Made by a program: the position numbers and the translations under genes. The notes beneath the pieces were generated by a model. It had not been told where the DNA came from. It made no database searches and saw nothing but the letters and a program-made list of their open reading frames with translations. Shown piece by piece: positions 41,426-48,991 of a DNA stretch of 64,000 nucleotides. The DNA comes from Christensenellaceae bacterium (GTDB lineage: Bacteria; Bacillota; Clostridia; Christensenellales; Borkfalkiaceae): contig CAQTYU010000004.1 of the NCBI GenBank assembly GCA_948890655.1, forward strand, positions 151,951 through 215,950, given 5' to 3'. Every line of letters starts with the position of its first letter. Within the stretch, counting starts at the first letter, position 1.

Positions 41426-42235
41426 ATGGACATAATCGTATCCCGATTGACGGCTATAAAAGATAAAATTGCGGCAACGGTAAAATTCTATTCCGATAAA
41501 AAATTTTCCACCATAGCGGGAACTTTGGTGTATTTTTTGCTGATGTCTATTGCGCCGTTTACGCTATGGCTTACGCTCGTATTCGGCAACATTGACGCGG
41601 AGCGTTTTCTCTCTCACGAAATATTTGACAGCGTCAGTCCCGTTTTAAGATATATGAAGCAGTCGGCGGAAAGCGCGGTAAGCGGTGCGGGAATTATCTT
41701 TTTGTTGACTTCGCTGTATTCTTCAACGAACTTTTTTTATCATTTAAGAAGAAGCGGGGAGATAATTTACGGTAGTAAAAGGGTGAAGGGCGGAATAAAA
41801 TTAAGGATAGTTTCGCTTTTAATGATGCTAGTAACCATTGTTTTAGTTGCGTTGACTGCGGCAATCTCTGTTGTCGGTACCAAGCTCTTAACGCTAATTC
41901 TTCCAGAATTGCTGTCAAATGTAATTTCGCTTATTTTTATAACCGCGCTTGCCTTTGCTGTCGCGTTGGTCCTGAATTTAATCGCTTGTCCGTACAAACT
42001 TAAAATTTCGCAGTCGATTACGGGCAGTTTGCTTACTACGGCGCTGTGGCTTTTGTTTTTAGTCGGGTTCGGGGTGTATGCGCAGTATGCAAACCCGGAA
42101 AGGCTTTACGGCAAAATTGCATCGCTTATAATATTCCTTTTGTGGTGCTACGTTATGATGAGCTGTTTCGTAATAGGAATGATTAAAAACGGTTCGCTTA
42201 TTTCCGAAAATATAGAAATTAAATCGTTATTATAA
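41426..42235 (+). CDS. YihY/BrkB family membrane protein
   Basis: A 269-residue integral membrane protein with five to six helices. GTLVYFLLMSIAPFTLWLTL near the N-terminus and the C-terminal YGKIASLIIFLLWCYVMMSC are typical of the YihY/UPF0761 family. Despite the historic BrkB (ribonuclease BN) name, no enzymatic role is supported. No clear ribosome site was seen. It ends at a hairpin shared with the convergent degV gene. Confidence 0.85.
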   Translation: MDIIVSRLTAIKDKIAATVKFYSDKKFSTIAGTLVYFLLMSIAPFTLWLTLVFGNIDAERFLSHEIFDSVSPVLRYMKQSAESAVSGAGIIFLLTSLYSSTNFFYHLRRSGEIIYGSKRVKGGIKLRIVSLLMMLVTIVLVALTAAISVVGTKLLTLILPELLSNVISLIFITALAFAVALVLNLIACPYKLKISQSITGSLLTTALWLLFLVGFGVYAQYANPERLYGKIASLIIFLLWCYVMMSCFVIGMIKNGSLISENIEIKSLL

Positions 42236-42262
42236 AAAGACCCGCCGCAGTTTGCGGCGGAT
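42236..42262 (-). terminator. Terminator of degV (minus strand)
   Basis: CCGCCGCA/TGCGGCGG stem; read on the minus strand it is followed by GTCTTTTTATAA. Confidence 0.65.
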
Positions 42263-42277
42263 TCAGTATATGTGTTA

Positions 42278-43150
42278 TTAATACTTAACTACGCAGGCAA
42301 CTGCCAAAGCTCCGGGACCGATATGGCAGGAAACGCTGAGGGATAGAGGGTTTACATACGTAAATTCAACTTCGGGAAACTCGTATTGTATTTCCTCTTT
42401 AAATTTTATTGCCTCGTTCAAGTTTTCAGTGTGTGCAATGCAAAGGGTCATTTTTCCTTCCGCAATCAAGTCCTTGAATCTGCCTTCAAAGTCTTTCTTT
42501 ATGGCGTTAATCATTGTCGTCTTTGCATCAATGAGCTTTCTTACTTTTGCGTATTGGTCAAGCTTTTGCCCCTGAATTTGGAGCACGGGCTTAATCTTCA
42601 AAAGAGTGCCGATTGCTGCAACGGCGGGGGTTAGTCTGCCGCCCTTTTTAAGATATTTAAGCGTGTCAACCATTATATAGATACTTGACTGCATTTTAGT
42701 TTCTATAAGATAGTTATATATTTCTTCGGCGTTTTTGCCTTCTTTTGACATTTTAAGCGCGTCCATAACGCTTTGCCGTTGGGTAATTGAAATTCTTTGG
42801 TTGTCAACTACGTAAACTTTTCCTTTGAACTGCTCCTCGGTTTCCGCATAATGTTGAAGAGTGCGGCAAGTCTCGGAAAGCCCGCTTGACATCGGTATAT
42901 AAACAACTGCATCGTTATCTTTCAAAGCTTTCGCCCAGATTTCGCCTACGTCTAAAGGGTTGGGCTGTGAAGTGGAAACGCTTGCATCTGCCTTAAGTTT
43001 TTCATAAAACTGTTCCTGACTTAAAGTCAAATCTTCGTAAAATAATTCCCCGTCAATAAGAACGGGCATAGGCACAACATATATGCCGAGTTCTTTCGCT
43101 TCGTTTTGCGTAATGCCACTGTTACTGTCGGTTATAACTGCTGTTTTCAT
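42278..43150 (-). CDS. DegV family fatty-acid-binding protein (FakB-like) 1
   Basis: A 290-residue two-domain protein that binds a fatty acid for phosphorylation by FakA kinases. TDSNSGI at the N-terminus holds the Ser that contacts the carboxylate; SVSTSQPNPLDV, IPMSSGLSETC and LKYLKKGGRLTP are family motifs, with a C-terminal GPGALAVA. AGGAGAAGG precedes the ATG. It is divergent from a MarR regulator, and a second degV follows that regulator. No fakA was seen in the window. Confidence 0.9.
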   Translation of the reverse strand: MKTAVITDSNSGITQNEAKELGIYVVPMPVLIDGELFYEDLTLSQEQFYEKLKADASVSTSQPNPLDVGEIWAKALKDNDAVVYIPMSSGLSETCRTLQHYAETEEQFKGKVYVVDNQRISITQRQSVMDALKMSKEGKNAEEIYNYLIETKMQSSIYIMVDTLKYLKKGGRLTPAVAAIGTLLKIKPVLQIQGQKLDQYAKVRKLIDAKTTMINAIKKDFEGRFKDLIAEGKMTLCIAHTENLNEAIKFKEEIQYEFPEVEFTYVNPLSLSVSCHIGPGALAVACVVKY

Positions 43151-43190
43151 ATCCTTCTCCTAAGTCTATTCTCAATATGTTCACTGCAAT

Positions 43191-43208
43191 TTGTTGATTT
43201 ATCAACAA
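43191..43208. promoter_or_regulatory. Palindromic operator O1 in the degV/marR intergenic region
   Basis: TTGTTGAT-TT-ATCAACAA has perfect 8-bp arms. It overlaps the upstream promoter region of the minus-strand degV. A similar site lies at 43249-43266. The MarR protein encoded next door is the likely ligand. Confidence 0.6.
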
Positions 43209-43214
43209 ATTTAG

Positions 43215-43242
43215 TTGACAAATCTTACCTATAAAGTATAAC
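43215..43242 (+). promoter_or_regulatory. Promoter of marR-degV
   Basis: TTGACA (43215-43220), 16 nt, TATAAC (43237-43242). The predicted start is at about 43249, within operator O2, so binding there should block transcription. Confidence 0.55.
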
Positions 43243-43248
43243 ATAGAC

Positions 43249-43266
43249 TTGTTGAAAAATCAACCG
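43249..43266. promoter_or_regulatory. Imperfect operator O2
   Basis: TTGTTGA-AAAA-TCAACCG resembles O1, with GTTGA/TCAAC arms. It sits at the predicted transcription start of marR. Confidence 0.5.
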
Positions 43267-43285
43267 GTTAAAGTAGAAAAGTTAT

Positions 43286-43735
43286 ATGGATAAGATATTT
43301 GAAAATTTTACGGTTTCGGTGTTAAAGCTTAACAGACTTATACAGCGGATAAAACAATTTGAAATGCGGGAATATAAACTTAAGAGTATTCATGTAATGT
43401 GCGTTTATTGTCTGAACGAACATCCCAACGGGTTGACGGCAAGCGAGCTTATGCGCTTAACGTTCGAGGATAAAGCGGCAATTTCACGCGCGCTTCGCCA
43501 GCTTCTTGAATTCGGTTACGTTAAATACGACGTAAATAAGTACAACTCGGTCATAATTTTAACCGAAGATGGGCTGAAAGTAGCTGAATACATTACGCGT
43601 AAGTCGGATAGAGCAGTAAAAGCAGGTAGCGCAGATTTTACAGAGGAGGAGCGAAAGTTTTTTTATAAATCCCTAGCGCAAATAACCGATAATTTAAAAA
43701 ACTATTATGAGGATTTGGTAAAGAATAATGATTAA
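43286..43735 (+). CDS. MarR family transcriptional regulator (FabT-like setting)
   Basis: A 149-residue winged-helix regulator. The HTH region reads GLTASELMRLTFEDKAAISRALRQL, followed by the wing FGYVKYDVNKYNSVIILTEDG and a C-terminal dimer helix. It overlaps the downstream degV by 8 nt and is divergent from another degV, with TTGTTGA-type palindromes between. This suggests control of fatty-acid uptake by an acyl ligand, as for FabT in other Firmicutes; that link is inference. Confidence 0.9.
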   Translation: MDKIFENFTVSVLKLNRLIQRIKQFEMREYKLKSIHVMCVYCLNEHPNGLTASELMRLTFEDKAAISRALRQLLEFGYVKYDVNKYNSVIILTEDGLKVAEYITRKSDRAVKAGSADFTEEERKFFYKSLAQITDNLKNYYEDLVKNND

Positions 43736-44573
43736 AATTTTAGTTGATTCTGCTTCAGACTTGGAAAAAGAAGAGGCGGATACCTTGGGCGTTGCTATGA
43801 TACCCATGACGATAAGATTTGATAACGAAGAATTTTACGACGGTTTTGACTTGACGCACCGTGAATTCTTTGAAAAGCTTCCTATTTGTGAGGAGCTTCC
43901 CGTTACGAGTCAGATAAACGAATTCAGGTGGGAAGAGGAATTTAATAAATTGACAGAAGACGGAAGTGAGGTTATTGCAATAACCATTTCGTCGGAGCTT
44001 TCCGGTACCTTTGCCTGTGCGCAGAAAGCTGCAGAAAAATTTCACAATAAAGTGTGCGTGGTAGACAGCTTGAACGCAAGCTTGGGCGAAAGAATTTTGC
44101 TTGATTATGCGCTTAAACTTGTTGAAGGGGGCAAACCGAAAGAAGAAATTGTTAATTTACTTAATGAAAAAAAGAAGAAAATTCAGCTACTTGCTCTTCT
44201 TGATACTTTGAAGTATTTAAAGAAAGGCGGAAGAATTTCCTCGGTTGCCGCGTTCACGGGAGAGCTTTTATCTATTAAACCCGTAATTTCGATAGTTGAC
44301 GGCAAGGTCAAGCTTGTCGGTAAGGCGATAGGTTCTAAAAAAGGCAATAATCTTTTAATGCAGCTTGTGGAAAAATGCGGAGGAATCGATTTTGAAATGC
44401 CGTACACGCTTGCGTACTCGGGCTTAACGGATGAAAATCTGCAAAAATATTTAAAAGACAGCGCCAAGCTTTGGGAAGGTAAGACCGAGCACATTCCGTC
44501 GCATATGATAGGAAGCACTATAGGCACGCACATAGGATCGGGTGCAATAGCTGTTGCTTTCTTTGCTAAGTAA
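43728..44573 (+). CDS. DegV family fatty-acid-binding protein (FakB-like) 2
   Basis: A 281-residue paralogue of the 42,278 gene. It has VDSASDLEKEEAD, LPVTSQINEF, ISSELSGTFAC, LKYLKKGGRISS and the C-terminal GSGAIAVAFF. It overlaps marR, so both are co-transcribed. Two FakB-like proteins in one locus would allow different acyl-chain preferences, as known for FakB1/FakB2. Confidence 0.9.
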   Translation: MIKILVDSASDLEKEEADTLGVAMIPMTIRFDNEEFYDGFDLTHREFFEKLPICEELPVTSQINEFRWEEEFNKLTEDGSEVIAITISSELSGTFACAQKAAEKFHNKVCVVDSLNASLGERILLDYALKLVEGGKPKEEIVNLLNEKKKKIQLLALLDTLKYLKKGGRISSVAAFTGELLSIKPVISIVDGKVKLVGKAIGSKKGNNLLMQLVEKCGGIDFEMPYTLAYSGLTDENLQKYLKDSAKLWEGKTEHIPSHMIGSTIGTHIGSGAIAVAFFAK

Positions 44574-44648
44574 CTTTGTAAAATATTTTGAAATAGCGTT
44601 AAAATTGCTTGTATTTTATCTTCTAATGTTATAAAATTAACAAGCAAA

Positions 44649-44720
44649 GCAGAGATGGCGGAGTGGTAAGCCCTTCGTGTTTCGGTACGACGAACGCAGT
44701 GCGTCCGCCCATTCTCAAAA
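44649..44720 (+). pseudogene. Truncated tRNA-Ser 5' fragment
   Basis: GCAGAGATGGCGGAGTGGT (44649-44667) is identical to the 5' end of the intact tRNA-Ser 88 nt downstream. The following bases do not form the remaining arms, and there is no T loop or CCA. It looks like a partial duplication or an integration/deletion scar. Confidence 0.65.
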
Positions 44721-44736
44721 ATTAAATAATAAATAC

Positions 44737-44824
44737 GCAGAGATGGCGGAGTGGTCGAACGCGCACGACTCGAAATCGTGTTACGGGCAACTGTACGGGG
44801 GTTCGAATCCCTCTCTCTGCGCCA
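44737..44824 (+). tRNA. tRNA-Ser (anticodon CGA)
   Basis: Acceptor GCAGAGA/TCTCTGC, anticodon stem CACGA/TCGTG with loop CTCGAAA (anticodon CGA), long variable arm, T loop GGTTCGAATCC, discriminator G and encoded CCA. All type II features are present. Confidence 0.95.
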
Positions 44825-44831
44825 ATAAAAG

Positions 44832-44860
44832 GGACGCAAGTTGAACACTTGCGTTCTTTT
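44832..44860 (+). terminator. Terminator after tRNA-Ser
   Basis: ACGCAAGT/ACTTGCGT stem followed by TCTTTT. Confidence 0.65.
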
Positions 44861-44880
44861 GGAAATTACGGGGTGATGCA

Positions 44881-45264
44881 ATGACGGAGGTATATCCTAA
44901 AAACGACAGCGTTTACAAAACGCAGAAAGAGGTTGAGGAAACCGCAAAAATGTACGGATTTAATTTCGTATCTTACCCTGCTGATTTCGATTTCAATGAT
45001 AATAAGCAAAGATTTATTTTGGCGGAAGACAGAGATGAAATGTGCTTAAAGCAAAGCAGATTACTTATAGGTAATCCCCAAGCGACCCCTTGCGTTAAAA
45101 GTGATTTTGACAGATTTTACGAAAGGCTTTTAATTGACGAACGTATTAAAAAATATTTATACGATATGGTATATTTTTGTGATGATAAAGGCTTGCGGTA
45201 TTATCGTCCGTTTTATTCGTTGGTGTTGCAGTCCGGAGCTGACATTAATATTGATTTGCTGTAA
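44881..45264 (+). CDS. Hypothetical protein after tRNA-Ser (orphan 1)
   Basis: A 127-residue soluble protein with no family I recognise. It is rich in Asp, Tyr and Phe (FVSYPADFDFNDN, YERLLIDERIKKYLYDMVYF). GGGGTGATGCA before the ATG is a plausible ribosome site. It lies directly downstream of tRNA-Ser, a common place for transferred genes. It may be cargo of a decayed island. Confidence 0.5.
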   Translation: MTEVYPKNDSVYKTQKEVEETAKMYGFNFVSYPADFDFNDNKQRFILAEDRDEMCLKQSRLLIGNPQATPCVKSDFDRFYERLLIDERIKKYLYDMVYFCDDKGLRYYRPFYSLVLQSGADINIDLL

Positions 45265-45333
45265 GTATTTCTTAACAGAAACAGAAATGATTTGAATAAT
45301 TTAAAATTCATAGTAAACTAATTTTTCGGTCAA

Positions 45334-45600
45334 ATGGTTTACGGTGCGTTAAAGGGTGCTGTAAGAGAATTTTATACCTGGTTAATTGCTATTAACGAAG
45401 GGTATACGAGCAAAGCCTCAAACGCTTTTATGAATTATTATTTTAACTTAATAGAAACTGTAACGTATTGCATTGACGCCTCGATAGGGGAGTTCCCTCA
45501 AATCATAAAGAAAATAACTAATGCGCAAAAAACGTTATCTCAAAAACGAACTAAAGAAAATGCCAAAAAAGTAACGGAAGATTTAATTGGACCGTATTAA
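45334..45600 (+). CDS. Hypothetical small protein (orphan 2)
   Basis: An 88-residue, probably helical protein (LKGAVREFYTWLIAINEGY and FMNYYFNLIETVTYCIDA), with a Lys-rich C-terminus. No clear ribosome site precedes the ATG and no family is recognised. It could be the end of a broken gene. A terminator follows at 45624. Confidence 0.4.
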   Translation: MVYGALKGAVREFYTWLIAINEGYTSKASNAFMNYYFNLIETVTYCIDASIGEFPQIIKKITNAQKTLSQKRTKENAKKVTEDLIGPY

Positions 45601-45623
45601 ATCAAACCGCGCAAATAATATTA

Positions 45624-45655
45624 AGTCCCACCTGCTCAGCGGGTGGGACTAATTT
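45624..45655. terminator. Bidirectional terminator
   Basis: AGTCCCACC/GGTGGGACT stem with T-rich 3' side, between convergent genes. Confidence 0.7.
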
Positions 45656-45679
45656 TCTTGATCTAAAATTTATATTAAA

Positions 45680-46267
45680 TTATTTTTTGCTTCCTAATAA
45701 TTTAATATCTGAATAATTTGATAACTTTAAAAATTCTTGCGCTAAAATTTTATCTTCTGTGTACTTACGTAAAATTGGCATATTTTTAAAAAATCTATTT
45801 TTCTCAAATGGTAAACTTTCTTCATCAATGTTTGCAAATTCAATGAGTGCGGAAACATTAACTAAATATAGTTTTAAATCTTCGTCTAAATCTTCGTAAA
45901 TTTGTTCCAGTTTTTTGTGCGCATCTTCATAATGTTGTGGATATCTAAGGTATAATGAGGCATTGTATGCTTCGTATTTAATACTTTTAAGTTCAGCCCA
46001 AAGTTCTTCATTCGATTTCTTATTTACAGAGTTTAATATTTTTATCTGCTCAACAATATCTCCAATGCGGGGCGCATATTTTGCTTGTGCAAGTGCATTG
46101 TTAACAGCGACATCACAAATCTCTTTGGGGTAATTACTTAAGATGTCAAACCAGCTTTCAGTAAGAAGATTTGTTTCAGTGCCTGCTTCAACTCTATACG
46201 CATTTTCAAAGTTAACCTGTATTTTAATTATGTATGTCATAATATCTGCTCTTGTTATTTTTGACAT
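45680..46267 (-). CDS. Helicase-loader-like protein (G39P/DnaI N-domain type)
   Basis: A 195-residue protein. The N-terminal part (WFDILSNYPKEICDVAVNNAL, YAPRIGDIVEQI) follows the pattern of the phage G39P-type replicative-helicase loader/inhibitor domain, in which a short helical bundle is followed by a P-x-I-x-D/G segment. The C-terminus has no AAA+ ATPase motifs. It overlaps the dnaD stop by 1 nt. Together they probably act in primosome assembly with DnaB, whose gene lies 8 kb downstream. The assignment is tentative. Confidence 0.55.
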   Translation of the reverse strand: MSKITRADIMTYIIKIQVNFENAYRVEAGTETNLLTESWFDILSNYPKEICDVAVNNALAQAKYAPRIGDIVEQIKILNSVNKKSNEELWAELKSIKYEAYNASLYLRYPQHYEDAHKKLEQIYEDLDEDLKLYLVNVSALIEFANIDEESLPFEKNRFFKNMPILRKYTEDKILAQEFLKLSNYSDIKLLGSKK

Positions 46268-47703
46268 TATTCTTCATCTCCTGATTTTTTCTCATTAAGT
46301 TGGTTATTAAAATCAATTGTTTTTTGCCATTGTTCTAATATTCCTATTTTCTTTTTAGATGCAGATCTATATGTAGTCTCATGATTTTCATATTTTATCT
46401 TTTCAACCGAGAACACGTCGCTCGTTTTCCAGGAGGACAGTATTCCGTTCATATATGCCGTAGGATTTGATTTGCCCGAAGAGATTTTTGCCGCTTCAAA
46501 TAGCATATCGTTGTTAAAGCCCCAACTGCGCCACCTTGCAAGGCTGTCCCTGTCCCAAGGAATAATCTTTCTTTGCAGTCCGCACACCGTCAAAATTTCT
46601 TTAATAAGCTTATCGTTCGCGCGTTGCTTGTCAAGATATTCGGTGACCGCACTTTCGGCAACAACGCCGTTTTCGTAAAGATTATTTATGAAACCGTCCA
46701 TATCTTCAAAAGAATTTTTACCTTGTTTAAAGCAGTAGGCGGAAATTTCTCTTAACGCGTCGAAAGTAAATCCGTAATTGCACCAAATGTTGACGTAGTT
46801 TTCGACGTATGGCGCGGAGGTTTGCATATAAACGCCCAAATTTCTGGCGATTTCAAGCGTAGCGGCATAGATTGAATTTTTATTTTTGCAGTAGTCTTCA
46901 ATCTCTTTCGCGTCAAATTTTCTGTTTTTATATAGTTCCGTCAAGGCTTCGTCCAACTTTTCGCAATTTTTCGTTTTAAAATGTTTTGCGGCGGCAACGA
47001 TTGCTTTATCTTCAAAGCCTAATTCGTTCGTCCACTTTTTATACAGCTTATCGTCGTCCAAATCAGGCTGTTTTTTGATGCCTGCGGCATTGAAAAGGTT
47101 GATAAGCGCTGGCGTGGAAGACGTGTAAGCCGAAAGTTTTTCGTCAACTTTTTTCGCCGTGGTTGCGCCGTCCTCGGCAAAGCTTTTCGCAACTTTTTTT
47201 ATGTACGCCGCACGAATATTGTCGCCGTGCAGGTTCACGCAGTAATTTATAATCATTATAAGTGCGTTTTGCTCAAAGCCGTATTCTTCCATAAGAACAA
47301 AATATTCCCTGAATTCGTTCGTTGAAATCATTCTGCCTTTCAAAGCGTTCTGCGCGTTTTTGGTAAAGTCTGAATACTTTTCGGGCTTGAACTTCTTAGG
47401 AGTGCCAGTAACGTTTTCGGCTTCGAGTATTTTTACTTCAAACGGGTTTTCGCAGACTATAGAAACGAGTTCAAGCTCTTCTAAATAGACGAAATACTCC
47501 TTAACTTTGTCCTCGTCAAGCTCAAGACTGTGCGCCAGGTCGGTAAGCATATAGGAAGCGCCGCTCTGTAAAAGAAACAAAGAATATAGGTAAACCTTTG
47601 CCGCAACTGCGTCAATCGCGGGCAAATACTTTGATATGAACTTGTTTTCAACGCTTGTTGTCGATTTTTTTATAAAACCGTCGCTTGCAGAAAGAAAAGC
47701 CAT
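46267..47703 (-). CDS. dnaD: DnaD/DnaB-domain primosome protein
   Basis: A 478-residue protein. An N-terminal winged-helix region (SGASYMLTDLAHSLELDEDKV, about 55-105) is followed by DnaD-type domains, which are repeated: around residues 130-180, 195-280, 290-340 and 360-430. The last has the W-x(2,4)-G-F/W-N-N motif (RSWGFNNDMLFEAAKI). The length exceeds a single-domain DnaD (about 230 aa) and resembles B. subtilis DnaB primosome protein. A GAGGAAATTTAGG stretch precedes the ATG. Confidence 0.8.
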   Translation of the reverse strand: MAFLSASDGFIKKSTTSVENKFISKYLPAIDAVAAKVYLYSLFLLQSGASYMLTDLAHSLELDEDKVKEYFVYLEELELVSIVCENPFEVKILEAENVTGTPKKFKPEKYSDFTKNAQNALKGRMISTNEFREYFVLMEEYGFEQNALIMIINYCVNLHGDNIRAAYIKKVAKSFAEDGATTAKKVDEKLSAYTSSTPALINLFNAAGIKKQPDLDDDKLYKKWTNELGFEDKAIVAAAKHFKTKNCEKLDEALTELYKNRKFDAKEIEDYCKNKNSIYAATLEIARNLGVYMQTSAPYVENYVNIWCNYGFTFDALREISAYCFKQGKNSFEDMDGFINNLYENGVVAESAVTEYLDKQRANDKLIKEILTVCGLQRKIIPWDRDSLARWRSWGFNNDMLFEAAKISSGKSNPTAYMNGILSSWKTSDVFSVEKIKYENHETTYRSASKKKIGILEQWQKTIDFNNQLNEKKSGDEE

Positions 47704-47845
47704 TTTACCTAAATTTCCTCATTTACTTGATTTCTTAATTAAAATGAACTATAATCTAAAATAGCGGTGAATTACATTATAACTTGAAACGGTTCAAAAA
47801 TCAACACACTTCGCCGCATTTTGTCATAAAAATTTTAAACTGTAA

Positions 47846-48991
47846 ATGAAGATTCTTCACACGTCCGATTTGCATATCGGTAAAAAACTTATGGGTAGAG
47901 AGCGGTTTCCGGAATACCGAGCAATCTTTTCGGAGCTTGCCGAAGCCTGCGACCGTGAAAATGTAGAACTCGTTTTAATCGCGGGTGATGTTTTTGATAC
48001 CTATACGCCCTCTGCCGAAGCTGAAGAAATTTTCTATCGCGGAATAAAAGAACTGTCAAAGCGATGCGCTGTTCTCGTAATAAGCGGCAACCACGACGAT
48101 TACGTGCGTTTAACTGCGGCTTCCGCGCTTGCCGAAGAGCAGAACATTTATATTATCGGCAACAATCTGACCCCCGTCAATTGTGCAAAGCGCGGAGAGG
48201 TTTATCCCGTAAAATCTGGTAACGGTTGGGTAATTTTTGAAGGGCGCGGCGAACGGGTGTATATCAACGCTCTGCCTTATCCAAACGAAGCGCGCTTTAA
48301 AGAAGGGCGTTCAGACGAAACGTTTGGTGAAAAGATGACGCGTTGGATATCCTGCGGTGAAGAGGGCAAAACCGAGAATATCCCTTCGGTATTTCTTTCC
48401 CATATATTCGTTTCAGGCGGAAAAGTCAGCGACAGCGAAAGAGAAATTGATTTGGGCGGCGCGCGTGTCGTGCCCGTAAGTCTGTTGCCTGATTGCGACT
48501 ATTGCGCTTTGGGTCACCTTCACAGAAGACAGCGGCTTGCGGACAATGTTTTTTACAGCGGTGCGCCTATGCAGTTCTCGTTTGACGAGTGTGGCGCCGT
48601 AAAGTCAGTAAATGTTTTCGATTTGACTTCCGAAGGCGTAACAAATTTTAAACAGGTTGAACTTTCAAGCGCAAGAAAATTAATTCGATTGCAGGCTAAC
48701 GGCGTTGAGGAAGGTGCGAAGCTGCTTACAGCAAATAAAGAATGCTACGTTGAACTTACACTGAATTTAAACGCGCCAATGACGTCGCAAGAGAATTCGG
48801 CGCTGCACGAACACGAAAATCTGATTTCACTCAAAGTCGAAGTGCAAAGCATAGAGAATACGTTTGAAGTGATTTCAAACAAGAATAAAAGTTCTTCACA
48901 GCTTTTTTCCGATTACTATAAACTGAGATACGGCGCAGATGTGCCGAAAGAGCTATTGGAACTCTTTCTCTCTCTGACGGAGGAAGAATGA
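47846..48991 (+). CDS. sbcD: Exonuclease SbcD (Mre11-like) subunit
   Basis: A 381-residue metallophosphoesterase subunit that, with SbcC, opens hairpins and processes breaks. HTSDLHIGKKL, IAGDVFDTY, ISGNHDDY, LSHIFV and LGHLHRRQ supply the metal ligands. The C-terminal capping and SbcC-binding regions are present. It couples to sbcC by ATGA. The presence of long palindromes in the adjacent mobile elements makes this nuclease relevant. Confidence 0.96.
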   Translation: MKILHTSDLHIGKKLMGRERFPEYRAIFSELAEACDRENVELVLIAGDVFDTYTPSAEAEEIFYRGIKELSKRCAVLVISGNHDDYVRLTAASALAEEQNIYIIGNNLTPVNCAKRGEVYPVKSGNGWVIFEGRGERVYINALPYPNEARFKEGRSDETFGEKMTRWISCGEEGKTENIPSVFLSHIFVSGGKVSDSEREIDLGGARVVPVSLLPDCDYCALGHLHRRQRLADNVFYSGAPMQFSFDECGAVKSVNVFDLTSEGVTNFKQVELSSARKLIRLQANGVEEGAKLLTANKECYVELTLNLNAPMTSQENSALHEHENLISLKVEVQSIENTFEVISNKNKSSSQLFSDYYKLRYGADVPKELLELFLSLTEEE

